A stretch of 64,000 bases of DNA from Paenibacillus chondroitinus NBRC 15376. Lineage in GTDB: Bacteria > Bacillota > Bacilli > Paenibacillales > NBRC-103111. The DNA is taken from NCBI RefSeq assembly GCF_004000765.1, contig NZ_BILW01000034.1, positions 1 through 64,000 of the forward strand, given 5' to 3'. This document shows, piece by piece, positions 19,220 through 25,701 of this stretch. Below the pieces are notes generated by a model. The model saw nothing but the letters and a program-made list of their open reading frames with translations, made no database searches and had not been told where the DNA came from. Every line of letters begins with the position of its first letter. The first letter of the stretch is position 1. A program made the position numbers and the translations under genes.

Positions 19220-20074
19220 ATGAACATACAGACCATCATGGTCATTGGCGCTGGACAAATGGGAAGCGGGATCGCACAGGTGGCTGCTGCTTCAGGTTTC
19301 CATGTGCTGCTGCACGACACAACCCCGGAATTTCTGAACAGGGGCATGCAGGCGATCAACAAACAGTTAAGCCGAAATGTGGAGAAAGGCAAACTGACTC
19401 CTGAAAGCATGGCGGAGATCGTAAGCCGCATACGACCAACTGAGTTTGTAGAGCATGCGGAGCAAGCAGATTTTGTGATCGAAGCCATTTCAGAAAATAT
19501 GGCGTTGAAGGCCTTGCTGTTCCATAGACTGGATAGTCTGTGCCCGCCTCGTACGATTTTGGCAACGAATACATCATCACTTCCTATTTCGGAAATTGCA
19601 GCTGTTACGGGACGTCCGGAGAAAATTATCGGCATGCATTTTATGAATCCAGTGCCGGTTATGCCTCTCGTAGAAGTGATTCGAGGGTTGGAGACGTCGC
19701 AGGAAGTGTTCGAGGTTGTTTACGGGCTGAGTCAGCGTATGGGAAAAACACCGGTTGAAGTAAATGATTTCCCTGGGTTTGTTTCTAATCGCATCTTGAT
19801 GCCGATGATTAATGAAGCCATTTTTACTGTATATGAAGGTGTAGCCTCCATCGAATCCGTGGATAAAGTGATGAAATTCGGCATGAATCATCCGATGGGA
19901 CCGCTGGAGCTAGCGGATTTCATTGGACTGGATACGTGTCTTTCGATCATGGAAATTCTCTATGATGGTTTTAAAGATTCCAAGTATCGGCCTTGTCCGC
20001 TGCTGCGTAAATATGTAAAAGCGGGGCGATTAGGGCGTAAATCGGGGCAGGGATTTTACACCTATCAAGAATGA
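19220..20074 (+). CDS. mmgB: 3-hydroxybutyryl-CoA dehydrogenase (MmgB-like)
   Basis: The ATG at 19220 behind GGAGGGAGCGGAG gives 284 residues and the usual family N-terminus. An in-frame ATG at 19196 overlaps the thiolase stop but adds eight unconserved residues. NAD motif [11 protein letters not shown] is followed by HFMNPVPVM, whose His is catalytic, and by [11 protein letters not shown]. It oxidises 3-hydroxybutyryl-CoA to acetoacetyl-CoA. It is the last gene of the operon. The enoyl-CoA hydratase needed between mmgC and this step is not present. Confidence 0.93.
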   Translation: MNIQTIMVIGAGQMGSGIAQVAAASGFHVLLHDTTPEFLNRGMQAINKQLSRNVEKGKLTPESMAEIVSRIRPTEFVEHAEQADFVIEAISENMALKALLFHRLDSLCPPRTILATNTSSLPISEIAAVTGRPEKIIGMHFMNPVPVMPLVEVIRGLETSQEVFEVVYGLSQRMGKTPVEVNDFPGFVSNRILMPMINEAIFTVYEGVASIESVDKVMKFGMNHPMGPLELADFIGLDTCLSIMEILYDGFKDSKYRPCPLLRKYVKAGRLGRKSGQGFYTYQE

Positions 20075-20112
20075 GTGTGGTGGAGAGACTTGTGCGGCAA
20101 ACCAAGTTGGGG

Positions 20113-20165
20113 AGGAACTACAGGTTTTTTGCGCTGAACCGGAGCGTTTCGACCATGTAGTTCCT
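20113..20165. repeat. Inverted repeat AGGAACTACA / TGTAGTTCCT
   Basis: Perfect 10-base arms at 20113-20122 and 20156-20165 enclose 33 bases. The core GAACTACAG also appears in the repeat cluster at 24551-24737, so this may belong to a dispersed palindromic element. It lacks a T-run and is therefore not a standard terminator of the mmg-type operon. Confidence 0.55.
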
Positions 20166-20181
20166 GTAACGTTAATTTGTG

Positions 20182-20210
20182 TTTACACGGGAACAAATGT
20201 TTGGTATTAT
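20182..20210 (+). promoter_or_regulatory. Sigma-A promoter of the VOC gene
   Basis: TTTACA (20182-20187) and TATTAT (20205-20210) are separated by 17 bases, and the VOC start codon lies 36 bases further on. Both hexamers match the consensus at five of six positions. Confidence 0.7.
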
Positions 20211-20245
20211 GTGGATATTAATTCCAAATTAAGGGGCTGAGTGAA

Positions 20246-20596
20246 ATGGGACGAGTTGTCTTATTTGAAATGAATAGTCAAGATCCTGAGCGTGCAGCGA
20301 GTTTTTATTCTACTGTTTTTGGTTGGGAAATCGGAGCATCCAGTTGGGGTTACCTTCCAGTGACAACAGGAAATGAGGACAAGCCTGGCATTCATGGCGG
20401 AATTTCTAAGGGACCAAGCGATTATCCTCATGGTATTAGAATTCAAATTCAAGTTGATAACATAGACGAAGCTATACATAACTCTGTAGAAATGGGAGCT
20501 CAAGTTGTTAGAGAGAAGATGGAATTTGATAACTTCTATCTTGCTTATTTAGTTGATCCCGTAGGTAATGGAATCGGATTGATTCAGAATAAGTAG
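20246..20596 (+). CDS. Single-domain VOC-superfamily protein
   Basis: The 116-residue protein starts at an ATG after AAGGGGCTGAG. It shows one VOC module: VLFEMNSQDPERAASFYSTVFGWEI at the N-terminus in its typical order, IQIQVDNIDEAIHNS near 65, and YLVDPVGNGIGLIQ at the end. The group resembles hydroxylase/glyoxalase-like proteins without an assigned substrate. It has its own promoter, and the frame continues after its stop as a possible small ORF. Confidence 0.85.
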   Translation: MGRVVLFEMNSQDPERAASFYSTVFGWEIGASSWGYLPVTTGNEDKPGIHGGISKGPSDYPHGIRIQIQVDNIDEAIHNSVEMGAQVVREKMEFDNFYLAYLVDPVGNGIGLIQNK

Positions 20597-20611
20597 GATG
20601 GATTTGCCGTT

Positions 20612-20728
20612 TTGTTGATCTTGGGAATGATTGGGGTTTATTGGTATACCCCCGTAGAATGGCTTGGCAATGCGAACAAGTATACAGATGCAGTTAGTCA
20701 TAATCATTTTAAATACACACGCTACTAG
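20612..20728 (+). CDS. Possible small hydrophobic protein or gene remnant
   Basis: Directly after the VOC stop, in the same frame, 43 codons remain open until TAG 20726-20728. From TTG 20612 the product would be 38 residues, with a hydrophobic stretch (LLILGMIGVYWYTPVEWL in the open frame) and a polar tail ending NHFKYTRY. TAGGATGG lies about ten bases before the TTG. It reads like protein but has no recognised family. It may be a small membrane protein, a remnant, or chance. Confidence 0.3.
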   Translation: MLILGMIGVYWYTPVEWLGNANKYTDAVSHNHFKYTRY

Positions 20729-20764
20729 GGGCATCGTCTAATAAACAGCGAGAAGGAGCGAGTC

Positions 20765-21829
20765 ATGTTAAAGAGATTGGAAGAACTGTTTGGTGTAGAT
20801 TTGGGCACCTGTAATACGCTAATATACCAGCAAAAAAAAGGTATTGTTCTGCAAGAGCCGTCCGTAGTCGCCATTCAAACAGATACAGGGGAAATCAAAG
20901 CCATTGGCCAAGAAGCCTATGATATGATTGGGAGAACTCCAGCTAATGTGGAGGTCATTTATCCGTTAAAAGATGGCGTCATTGCTAATTTTGATATGAC
21001 CTTAGCGATGCTTAAATATTTTATTGGCAAAATTAGAAAAGGCTACAATTGGTTCCGCAGCTTTCACGTTTTGATTTCCGTTCCATGCGGCATTACGAAT
21101 GTGCAAAAGCGGGCTGTTGAAGAGATGATCGTTCATAAAGGCGCGAGGCGGTCAACAACGGTAGAAGAACCGTTGGCCGCAGCAATGGGAGCAGGGCTTC
21201 CTGTCGAAGAACCGATAGGAAGCATGGTCCTTGATATTGGTGGAGGAACAAGCCAAGTTGCGATTATCTCTCTTGGCGGCATTGTCGTAAGTGAAGCAAT
21301 TCGCCGTGGAGGCATGTCGATTGACCAAGATATTATTGAGTATGTGAAACGTGCCTACAATATGGTTATTGGTGAGCGAACGGCAGAGGAAATCAAGAAG
21401 AACGTCGCCACTGTCGTGAAACCTGTGAAGGAAATCACGATGGACATCCGGGGGCGTGACTTGATGGAAGGATTGCCTCGCAGCATTACAATCTCTTCAA
21501 AGGAGATTTATGAAATTTTCGATGACTTTATGATTTCAATTGTGGAGTGCATTCGGCTTGCCATGGAGAAATGCCCTCCTGAGCTCGCTGGCGACGTTAT
21601 GGAGCAGGGCATTCTGCTTTGTGGTGGCGGTGCTTTACTGGAAGGACTGGACAAGCGCCTTCAACAAGAATTAGGTGTACCCGTGTATCTTGCGGAACAT
21701 CCGATGGCCTGTATTGCTGAAGGGACAGGGAAAATGCTAAACTTCAATGGGGCGATAATTGAACGATCTGCCAAACTGATGACAGCGTCTGACAAGTTGA
21801 TGACAGAGAAGCAAGAGAGCGTCCAATAA
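20765..21829 (+). CDS. MreB/Mbl-family actin-like cell-shape protein
   Basis: The 354-residue protein starts at an ATG behind AGAAGGAG. The actin-fold nucleotide motifs are GVDLGTCNTLIY at residue 10, LDIGGGTSQVAIISLGG near 157 and LLCGGGALLEGL near 283. MreB filaments guide lateral wall synthesis under the membrane. The usual partners mreC, mreD and minCD are absent, so this is an extra paralogue, similar in arrangement to mbl or mreBH, and the symbol is left open. A small gene of unknown function follows after 14 bases. Confidence 0.9.
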   Translation: MLKRLEELFGVDLGTCNTLIYQQKKGIVLQEPSVVAIQTDTGEIKAIGQEAYDMIGRTPANVEVIYPLKDGVIANFDMTLAMLKYFIGKIRKGYNWFRSFHVLISVPCGITNVQKRAVEEMIVHKGARRSTTVEEPLAAAMGAGLPVEEPIGSMVLDIGGGTSQVAIISLGGIVVSEAIRRGGMSIDQDIIEYVKRAYNMVIGERTAEEIKKNVATVVKPVKEITMDIRGRDLMEGLPRSITISSKEIYEIFDDFMISIVECIRLAMEKCPPELAGDVMEQGILLCGGGALLEGLDKRLQQELGVPVYLAEHPMACIAEGTGKMLNFNGAIIERSAKLMTASDKLMTEKQESVQ

Positions 21830-21843
21830 AGGAGGCTTATCCA

Positions 21844-22233
21844 TTGAAATTTAGAGCGGTATCCGAGCAAACAAAAATGAATTATATGATGTGGAGTATT
21901 CGAAGAGAGATTGTCAAAGAAAATGCGTATTTGAACTCGCTGCCCTATGATCCATCACCTATTATGGAGATCGTCAAACAACACTTGGATGCATGGGACC
22001 CTATCGGGCTGCTGGACATGCATGGTCTTGAAGACGAATATGAAGGTGAAGCGCGTACGCTAACGATTTATATAACGAAACACGTTTCAGATTTAGATGT
22101 GCTGAGCTTTAGCCAAGCCATCAATCAGTTGTTTCGCGCTTCATTCGGCGAAGAGTATCAAGACCAGGATAATTCGGTTGAAATTGCAGCGGCAATCCTT
22201 CATTCTCTCCGAACCAATTCAATTTTAGCGTAA
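21844..22233 (+). CDS. Small conserved-type protein, DUF1871-like
   Basis: A TTG start at 21844 lies behind a very strong AAAGGAGGC, giving 129 residues. The central part, HLDAWDPIGLLDMHGLEDEY, followed by acidic residues and a helical tail (ITKHVSDLDVLSFSQAINQLF), resembles the DUF1871/YugE group; function is unknown. It is cotranscribed with the MreB paralogue, separated by 14 bases, and ends before a hairpin terminator. No membrane segment or signal is seen. Confidence 0.65.
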   Translation: MKFRAVSEQTKMNYMMWSIRREIVKENAYLNSLPYDPSPIMEIVKQHLDAWDPIGLLDMHGLEDEYEGEARTLTIYITKHVSDLDVLSFSQAINQLFRASFGEEYQDQDNSVEIAAAILHSLRTNSILA

Positions 22234-22249
22234 ATGTTGAAGCAAGTTG

Positions 22250-22275
22250 GGCACCGTGGTTGGTGCCTTCTTTGT
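22250..22275 (+). terminator. Hairpin terminator after the MreB-paralogue operon
   Basis: GGCACC pairs with GGTGCC around a six-base loop, followed by the T-rich TTCTTTGTG. The T-tract is imperfect. Confidence 0.55.
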
Positions 22276-22356
22276 GTTAAGCGGGACTTGCCATGGTTGC
22301 ATTAACGCGTATTTTATAAGAGAATAGAGCAAGGAATAGAGAAATGGGGAGTCATC

Positions 22357-22617
22357 GTGAGCGAAATGCTGAACAAATACTGTGCCAAATTATTTGGCAA
22401 AACCGGTTTTATCGTTGAAATCGGCGTCATTAAAAAAGTAACGAATCGGACAATCCACGTGGATTGGGGAACGAAAACGTGGATCTATCAGAATAGAGAT
22501 TTTAAGTGGATCCCGCTAGACAAGGAAGAATTTGAACAAAGATATAAGAAACCTAAATTCTCTGAAGGGGCACTTAACCGTGCTGCTGAATTAGGTTTGA
22601 AAATCACTTATAACTAA
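22357..22617 (+). CDS. Small hypothetical protein
   Basis: The 86-residue ORF starts at GTG 22357 after GGGGAG. The protein is basic with a beta-rich middle (TNRTIHVDWGTKTWIYQNRDF) and a C-terminal helix; it has no signal peptide or membrane segment. I do not recognise the family. It stands alone between two terminators, which supports a real transcription unit. Confidence 0.6.
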   Translation: MSEMLNKYCAKLFGKTGFIVEIGVIKKVTNRTIHVDWGTKTWIYQNRDFKWIPLDKEEFEQRYKKPKFSEGALNRAAELGLKITYN

Positions 22618-22633
22618 CAGGCAATATAAATCG

Positions 22634-22673
22634 AAATGACTTGAATTCCTACTGGAACTTCAAGTCATTTTTT
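22634..22673 (+). terminator. Strong rho-independent terminator
   Basis: AAATGACTTGAA pairs with TTCAAGTCATTT and runs into T-rich sequence. The A-rich left side could also serve the converging hydrolase gene on the minus strand. Confidence 0.8.
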
Positions 22674-22694
22674 AATATTTGCTAGTACTTAAGA

Positions 22695-23609
22695 TCAAGC
22701 TTTATTGGCTCGAATGGCTTGCAGCCACTCACCCACGATAGTTAGAGCTTCTTTCGATTTCACGATCCTGTCATGGTTATGGCCAGCTAGAATGCGGACT
22801 TTGGCAGGTGTATATTTGCTGTACAGAGGTTCATAGGCATGGGCATCAAAGACTTCATCTTCTTCACCAACGAGAACGAAAGTAGATGGGTTTAATTGGC
22901 GCAAATAGTTCTCGTACTTATTATCTAACATGCGGGATAAAGCCAATCGATAGCTTAGCTGGCAAGTTTCAGTGCCATGCAGTTTATCCTGAGGCGTGAG
23001 TCGCCGATAGACAACGGTATGGTTAAACCTGGTAATGCCAATTGTATTGAGTCCCATCAACAACGCATATTTCGGAATACTTACTGTGGATTCATTGTTG
23101 TTGCCATCCTTGCGAGCAAGTGGTGAGTTGGCACTAAGTGCAGAAGAAATAAGTAAATAGGCATGAATACTCGCGTGAATCGGGCGGATTGTTTGTCTCA
23201 GAGCTGTAGCTCCTCCTGCAGAATGACCGCCGAAGATGATAGTTGCATCCGGATAGCGACTCTGGATGTGGTGAAATAAATCTTCGATGTCATCGTCCAG
23301 CTGTCCGATATAATCGATGTCGCCTCGGCGAAGCGGATTTTCTCCATAACCGCGTAAATCGGGTAAGATGACAGTTGCCAGATTATGTTCGGAAATATAT
23401 TGACCAAATTCACGTAAATAAAGGCTGGGTTCTGTAATGCCATGTAAAAAAATGAGCACAATATCGGAGGGTCCTTCGAAATGTCGGTAAGGTAATTTCG
23501 CGCCATCGCGTGCAGTAAACGTTCTAAAATCAGTCGTATAGCTTGTCATATTTGAGCAGCACTCCAAATGAAGGATTTGATCGTTCAGGGAAGTAATTCC
23601 ATGACACAT
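22695..23609 (-). CDS. Alpha/beta hydrolase (monoacylglycerol-lipase/esterase type)
   Basis: The start at 23609 is preferred because AGGAGAAGGAAG lies before it; a later in-frame ATG at 23549 is also possible. The product has 304 residues. Hydrolase landmarks are IFLHGI (oxyanion region), the nucleophile elbow GGHSAGGATAL, an acidic region VGEEDEVFDAH and the terminal AGHNHDRIV with the likely catalytic His. It resembles lysophospholipase or carboxylesterase proteins of Bacillota. No signal peptide is visible. It is divergent from the SDR gene. Confidence 0.85.
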   Translation of the reverse strand: MCHGITSLNDQILHLECCSNMTSYTTDFRTFTARDGAKLPYRHFEGPSDIVLIFLHGITEPSLYLREFGQYISEHNLATVILPDLRGYGENPLRRGDIDYIGQLDDDIEDLFHHIQSRYPDATIIFGGHSAGGATALRQTIRPIHASIHAYLLISSALSANSPLARKDGNNNESTVSIPKYALLMGLNTIGITRFNHTVVYRRLTPQDKLHGTETCQLSYRLALSRMLDNKYENYLRQLNPSTFVLVGEEDEVFDAHAYEPLYSKYTPAKVRILAGHNHDRIVKSKEALTIVGEWLQAIRANKA

Positions 23610-23708
23610 GTTCAACTTCCTTCTCCTAATAATCCTTTTCACAGGGTTATACATGTTTGATCCAATCGGTTATGGTAAAATAATGAAAAATCAGATGAGG
23701 TGATGCGT

Positions 23709-24476
23709 ATGCCAAAAGTAGCAGCAGTCACAGGTGGTGGGCATGGCATTGGACGTGCAATCGCGCTTGCCTTTGCTCAAGCAGGATTCGGTGTTTCCAT
23801 AGCAGATATTCATGAAGATGCAGGTTTTGAGACAGTCAAATTATTGAATTCCTATACAGACCATGTCGTTTTCACGAAGGTTGATGTTTCGAAGGAAGAC
23901 GAAGTTAGGCAGTGGATGGAGCGCACGGTCTCTGACTTAGGCGGGATTGATGTTCTTGTTAATAATGCAGGGATTATGCATAATGCGGATGTACTTGACC
24001 TCACGAGTGAACAGTTCCTACGGGTCATCTCCGTGAATTTAGGTGGAGCTTTTCTATGTTCACAAGCCGCGGCGCGTGTGATGAAGGAGAAGGGGCAAGG
24101 CGGAGCCATCATCAATATTTCATCGACACGGGCGTTTATGTCAGAACCAAACACGGAGGCGTATTCGGCTTCAAAAGGCGGAATCTCTGCACTGACGCAT
24201 GCGATGGCTATAAGCTTGGGCGAATACGGCATTCGTGTTAACGCCATTTCTCCCGGATGGATTGAGGTTCGGGATTGGCACTATCAGGCTGCTCAAGGCA
24301 GCATTGTTCATTCCGAAGTGGATAAAAAACAACATCCAGTAGGCAGAGTAGGCAAACCAGAGGATATTGCCGCTGCTTGTCTCTACCTGGCCGACGAGAA
24401 AGCCGGTTTCATTACGGGTCAGAATCTAACCATCGACGGCGGAATGACGGTTAAAATGATATACGCAGAGGAGTAG
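23709..24476 (+). CDS. SDR-family oxidoreductase
   Basis: The ATG at 23709 is well spaced from TGAGGTG and gives 255 residues. Classical SDR features are intact: TGGGHGIGRAI (cofactor glycines), NNAGIMHNAD, the Ser of NISSTRAF, and YSASKGG (catalytic Tyr and Lys). The end LTIDGGMTVKMIY is typical of the glucose-1-dehydrogenase/3-oxoacyl-ACP reductase branch. Asp in IADIHED after the second strand suggests an NAD preference. The substrate is unknown. Confidence 0.9.
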   Translation: MPKVAAVTGGGHGIGRAIALAFAQAGFGVSIADIHEDAGFETVKLLNSYTDHVVFTKVDVSKEDEVRQWMERTVSDLGGIDVLVNNAGIMHNADVLDLTSEQFLRVISVNLGGAFLCSQAAARVMKEKGQGGAIINISSTRAFMSEPNTEAYSASKGGISALTHAMAISLGEYGIRVNAISPGWIEVRDWHYQAAQGSIVHSEVDKKQHPVGRVGKPEDIAAACLYLADEKAGFITGQNLTIDGGMTVKMIYAEE

Positions 24477-24497
24477 GATTACATAACGATGAATAAA

Positions 24498-24529
24498 CAG
24501 CCCTAGACACATTGTCTGGGCTGTTTTTG
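24498..24529 (+). terminator. Rho-independent terminator after the SDR gene
   Basis: CAGCCCTAGACA pairs with TGTCTGGGCTG with one bulged base and is followed by five T. Confidence 0.8.
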
Positions 24530-24550
24530 TTTGCAAAATGGTTTCTTCAG

Positions 24551-24737
24551 GACGCGAAGAGAACTACAGTCCATTATTCCAAGCAAAAAGCACAATTTGC
24601 ACGCGTGAAGAGAACTACAGTCCTCTATTATGCCGATTCACTTGAAAAAAGCGCCAGCGGAAGACAAATAAGACCCGCTAGTTCCGTTCAGAGTGGAAAT
24701 GGCTCGTTTTCCTCAAAATAGAGGACACCAGTTCCCT
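24551..24737. repeat. Cluster of near-palindromic repeats around GAGAACTACAGTCC
   Basis: This fills most of the 341-base gap between the SDR and thioesterase genes. AGAGAACTACAGTCC occurs at 24558-24572 and again about 50 bases later (24609-24623), both preceded by an ACGCG motif. A third, inverted and degenerate copy (reading GAACTGGTGTCCTCTATT on the minus strand) lies at about 24713-24735. The 18-base core AGAGAACTACAGTCCTCT is itself palindromic at most positions. A 69-codon open frame crossing it is only translated repeat. Confidence 0.65.
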
Positions 24738-24817
24738 TTGCAAAACGGTATCCAGACCCTCGAGGAGCTTTTAGCAATGGTTAAAATATGGATCTTTATC
24801 TTCCGTGAAGGTGTTTG

Positions 24818-25273
24818 TCACTTTTTATCAATAATAGCGACCGTACAGCGAGAAATACAAATCAATTGACTCTTCTCATCGGAGATACGAATATCCCAAA
24901 CCATCGTTTTGCGGCCTTTGTGTATCGGTGTGGCAACTGCTGTTACAATGCCGTCTCGTTTGCTTTTAAGGTGATTCGCATTAATTTCTAACCCGACGGC
25001 TGCATACTTGTCTTTATCGACAATATTAATCTCTGAGGCAATGGATGCTGCTGTTTCCGCGAGTAGAACTGAGGCTCCGCCATGCAGGATGCCGGCAGGC
25101 TGATGGGTGCTAGGTCCAACCGGCATGGACATGACCACCCGATCAGGCGCCAATTCCACGAAGTCGATGCCGAGCGATTGAATAGCTGTATGCAAACTTC
25201 GTTCTTTCATAAAAGTGATAAATGTGTCTTTATCCATCCCATACGACTGATAAATTTGTTCTGCTACGATCAT
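24818..25273 (-). CDS. PaaI-family hotdog thioesterase
   Basis: The 151-residue protein starts at an ATG behind AAGGGAG on the minus strand. The hotdog signature HQPAGILHGGASVLLAETAAS near residue 57 contains the HGG turn and the acidic catalytic position of the PaaI/YdiI group. Family members hydrolyse phenylacetyl-, benzoyl- or other acyl-CoA esters in the cytoplasm as tetramers. No aromatic pathway is adjacent. It is monocistronic and could recycle CoA for the fatty acid functions elsewhere in the window. Confidence 0.9.
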   Translation of the reverse strand: MIVAEQIYQSYGMDKDTFITFMKERSLHTAIQSLGIDFVELAPDRVVMSMPVGPSTHQPAGILHGGASVLLAETAASIASEINIVDKDKYAAVGLEINANHLKSKRDGIVTAVATPIHKGRKTMVWDIRISDEKSQLICISRCTVAIIDKK

Positions 25274-25415
25274 TAGCCATATCTCCCTTCAGAGCTTTTA
25301 TTTTTCTAGTATACGTGTCGTCATACAGCTAGTAGAAGGAAAACTTTTATGGAGAAAGGATAACAATTTACAGATAGGAAATTCTAATTGCAACAACACG
25401 AGGGGGGCTCGCAGC

Positions 25416-25556
25416 ATGCAGATCGATAACGAGAAATGGGTGCAATTTCAAGCGGATGAGCAGGCGGATGACGCCGCAACCAATCATGATTATGATTTGA
25501 TTCGAGCTTATGCGGACCAGTTGAATGGAGAAGTTGAAATGGCTGCAGAGGAATAA
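25416..25556 (+). CDS. 46-residue acidic small protein
   Basis: A short ORF starts at ATG 25416, behind GAGGGGGGC seven bases upstream, and ends at TAA 25554-25556. The product begins MQIDNEKWVQFQADEQADDA and is strongly acidic, with helices likely and no membrane segment. A perfect GC-rich terminator follows 20 bases after the stop, which makes a real small gene plausible. I do not recognise it. Confidence 0.55.
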   Translation: MQIDNEKWVQFQADEQADDAATNHDYDLIRAYADQLNGEVEMAAEE

Positions 25557-25576
25557 AGTCAGCAGATGAAGGAACG

Positions 25577-25607
25577 AAATGCCGCCGTCGATGCGGCATT
25601 TTTTTTT
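25577..25607 (+). terminator. Strong rho-independent terminator after the 46-codon gene
   Basis: AAATGCCGC and GCGGCATTT pair around CGTCGAT and continue into nine T. This marks the end of the small-protein transcript. Confidence 0.9.
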
Positions 25608-25627
25608 ATTTCCAACGATTTTAACAG

Positions 25628-25658
25628 TTGACAAAAAGCTGCCCGAAGGCGTTATATG
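25628..25658 (+). promoter_or_regulatory. Candidate promoter of the YesM/YesN-type operon
   Basis: A perfect TTGACA at 25628-25633 is followed by the AT-rich TTATATG at 25652-25658. The best -10 (TATATG) needs a 19-base spacer, so the fit is imperfect. Confidence 0.45.
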
Positions 25659-25701
25659 GTATGTAATTAAAGATGCCATAACTAGCTAGAGGGGGCCGTA
25701 C

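Noticed and set aside
20549-20734. 61-codon minus-strand ORF between the VOC and MreB-paralogue genes
   Set aside because: It overlaps the VOC gene end and has no ribosome site; the plus-strand frame reads more like protein.
24512-24721. 69-codon plus-strand ORF between the SDR and thioesterase genes
   Set aside because: It begins in a terminator and its product merely repeats the translated palindromic repeat (KRTTV twice).
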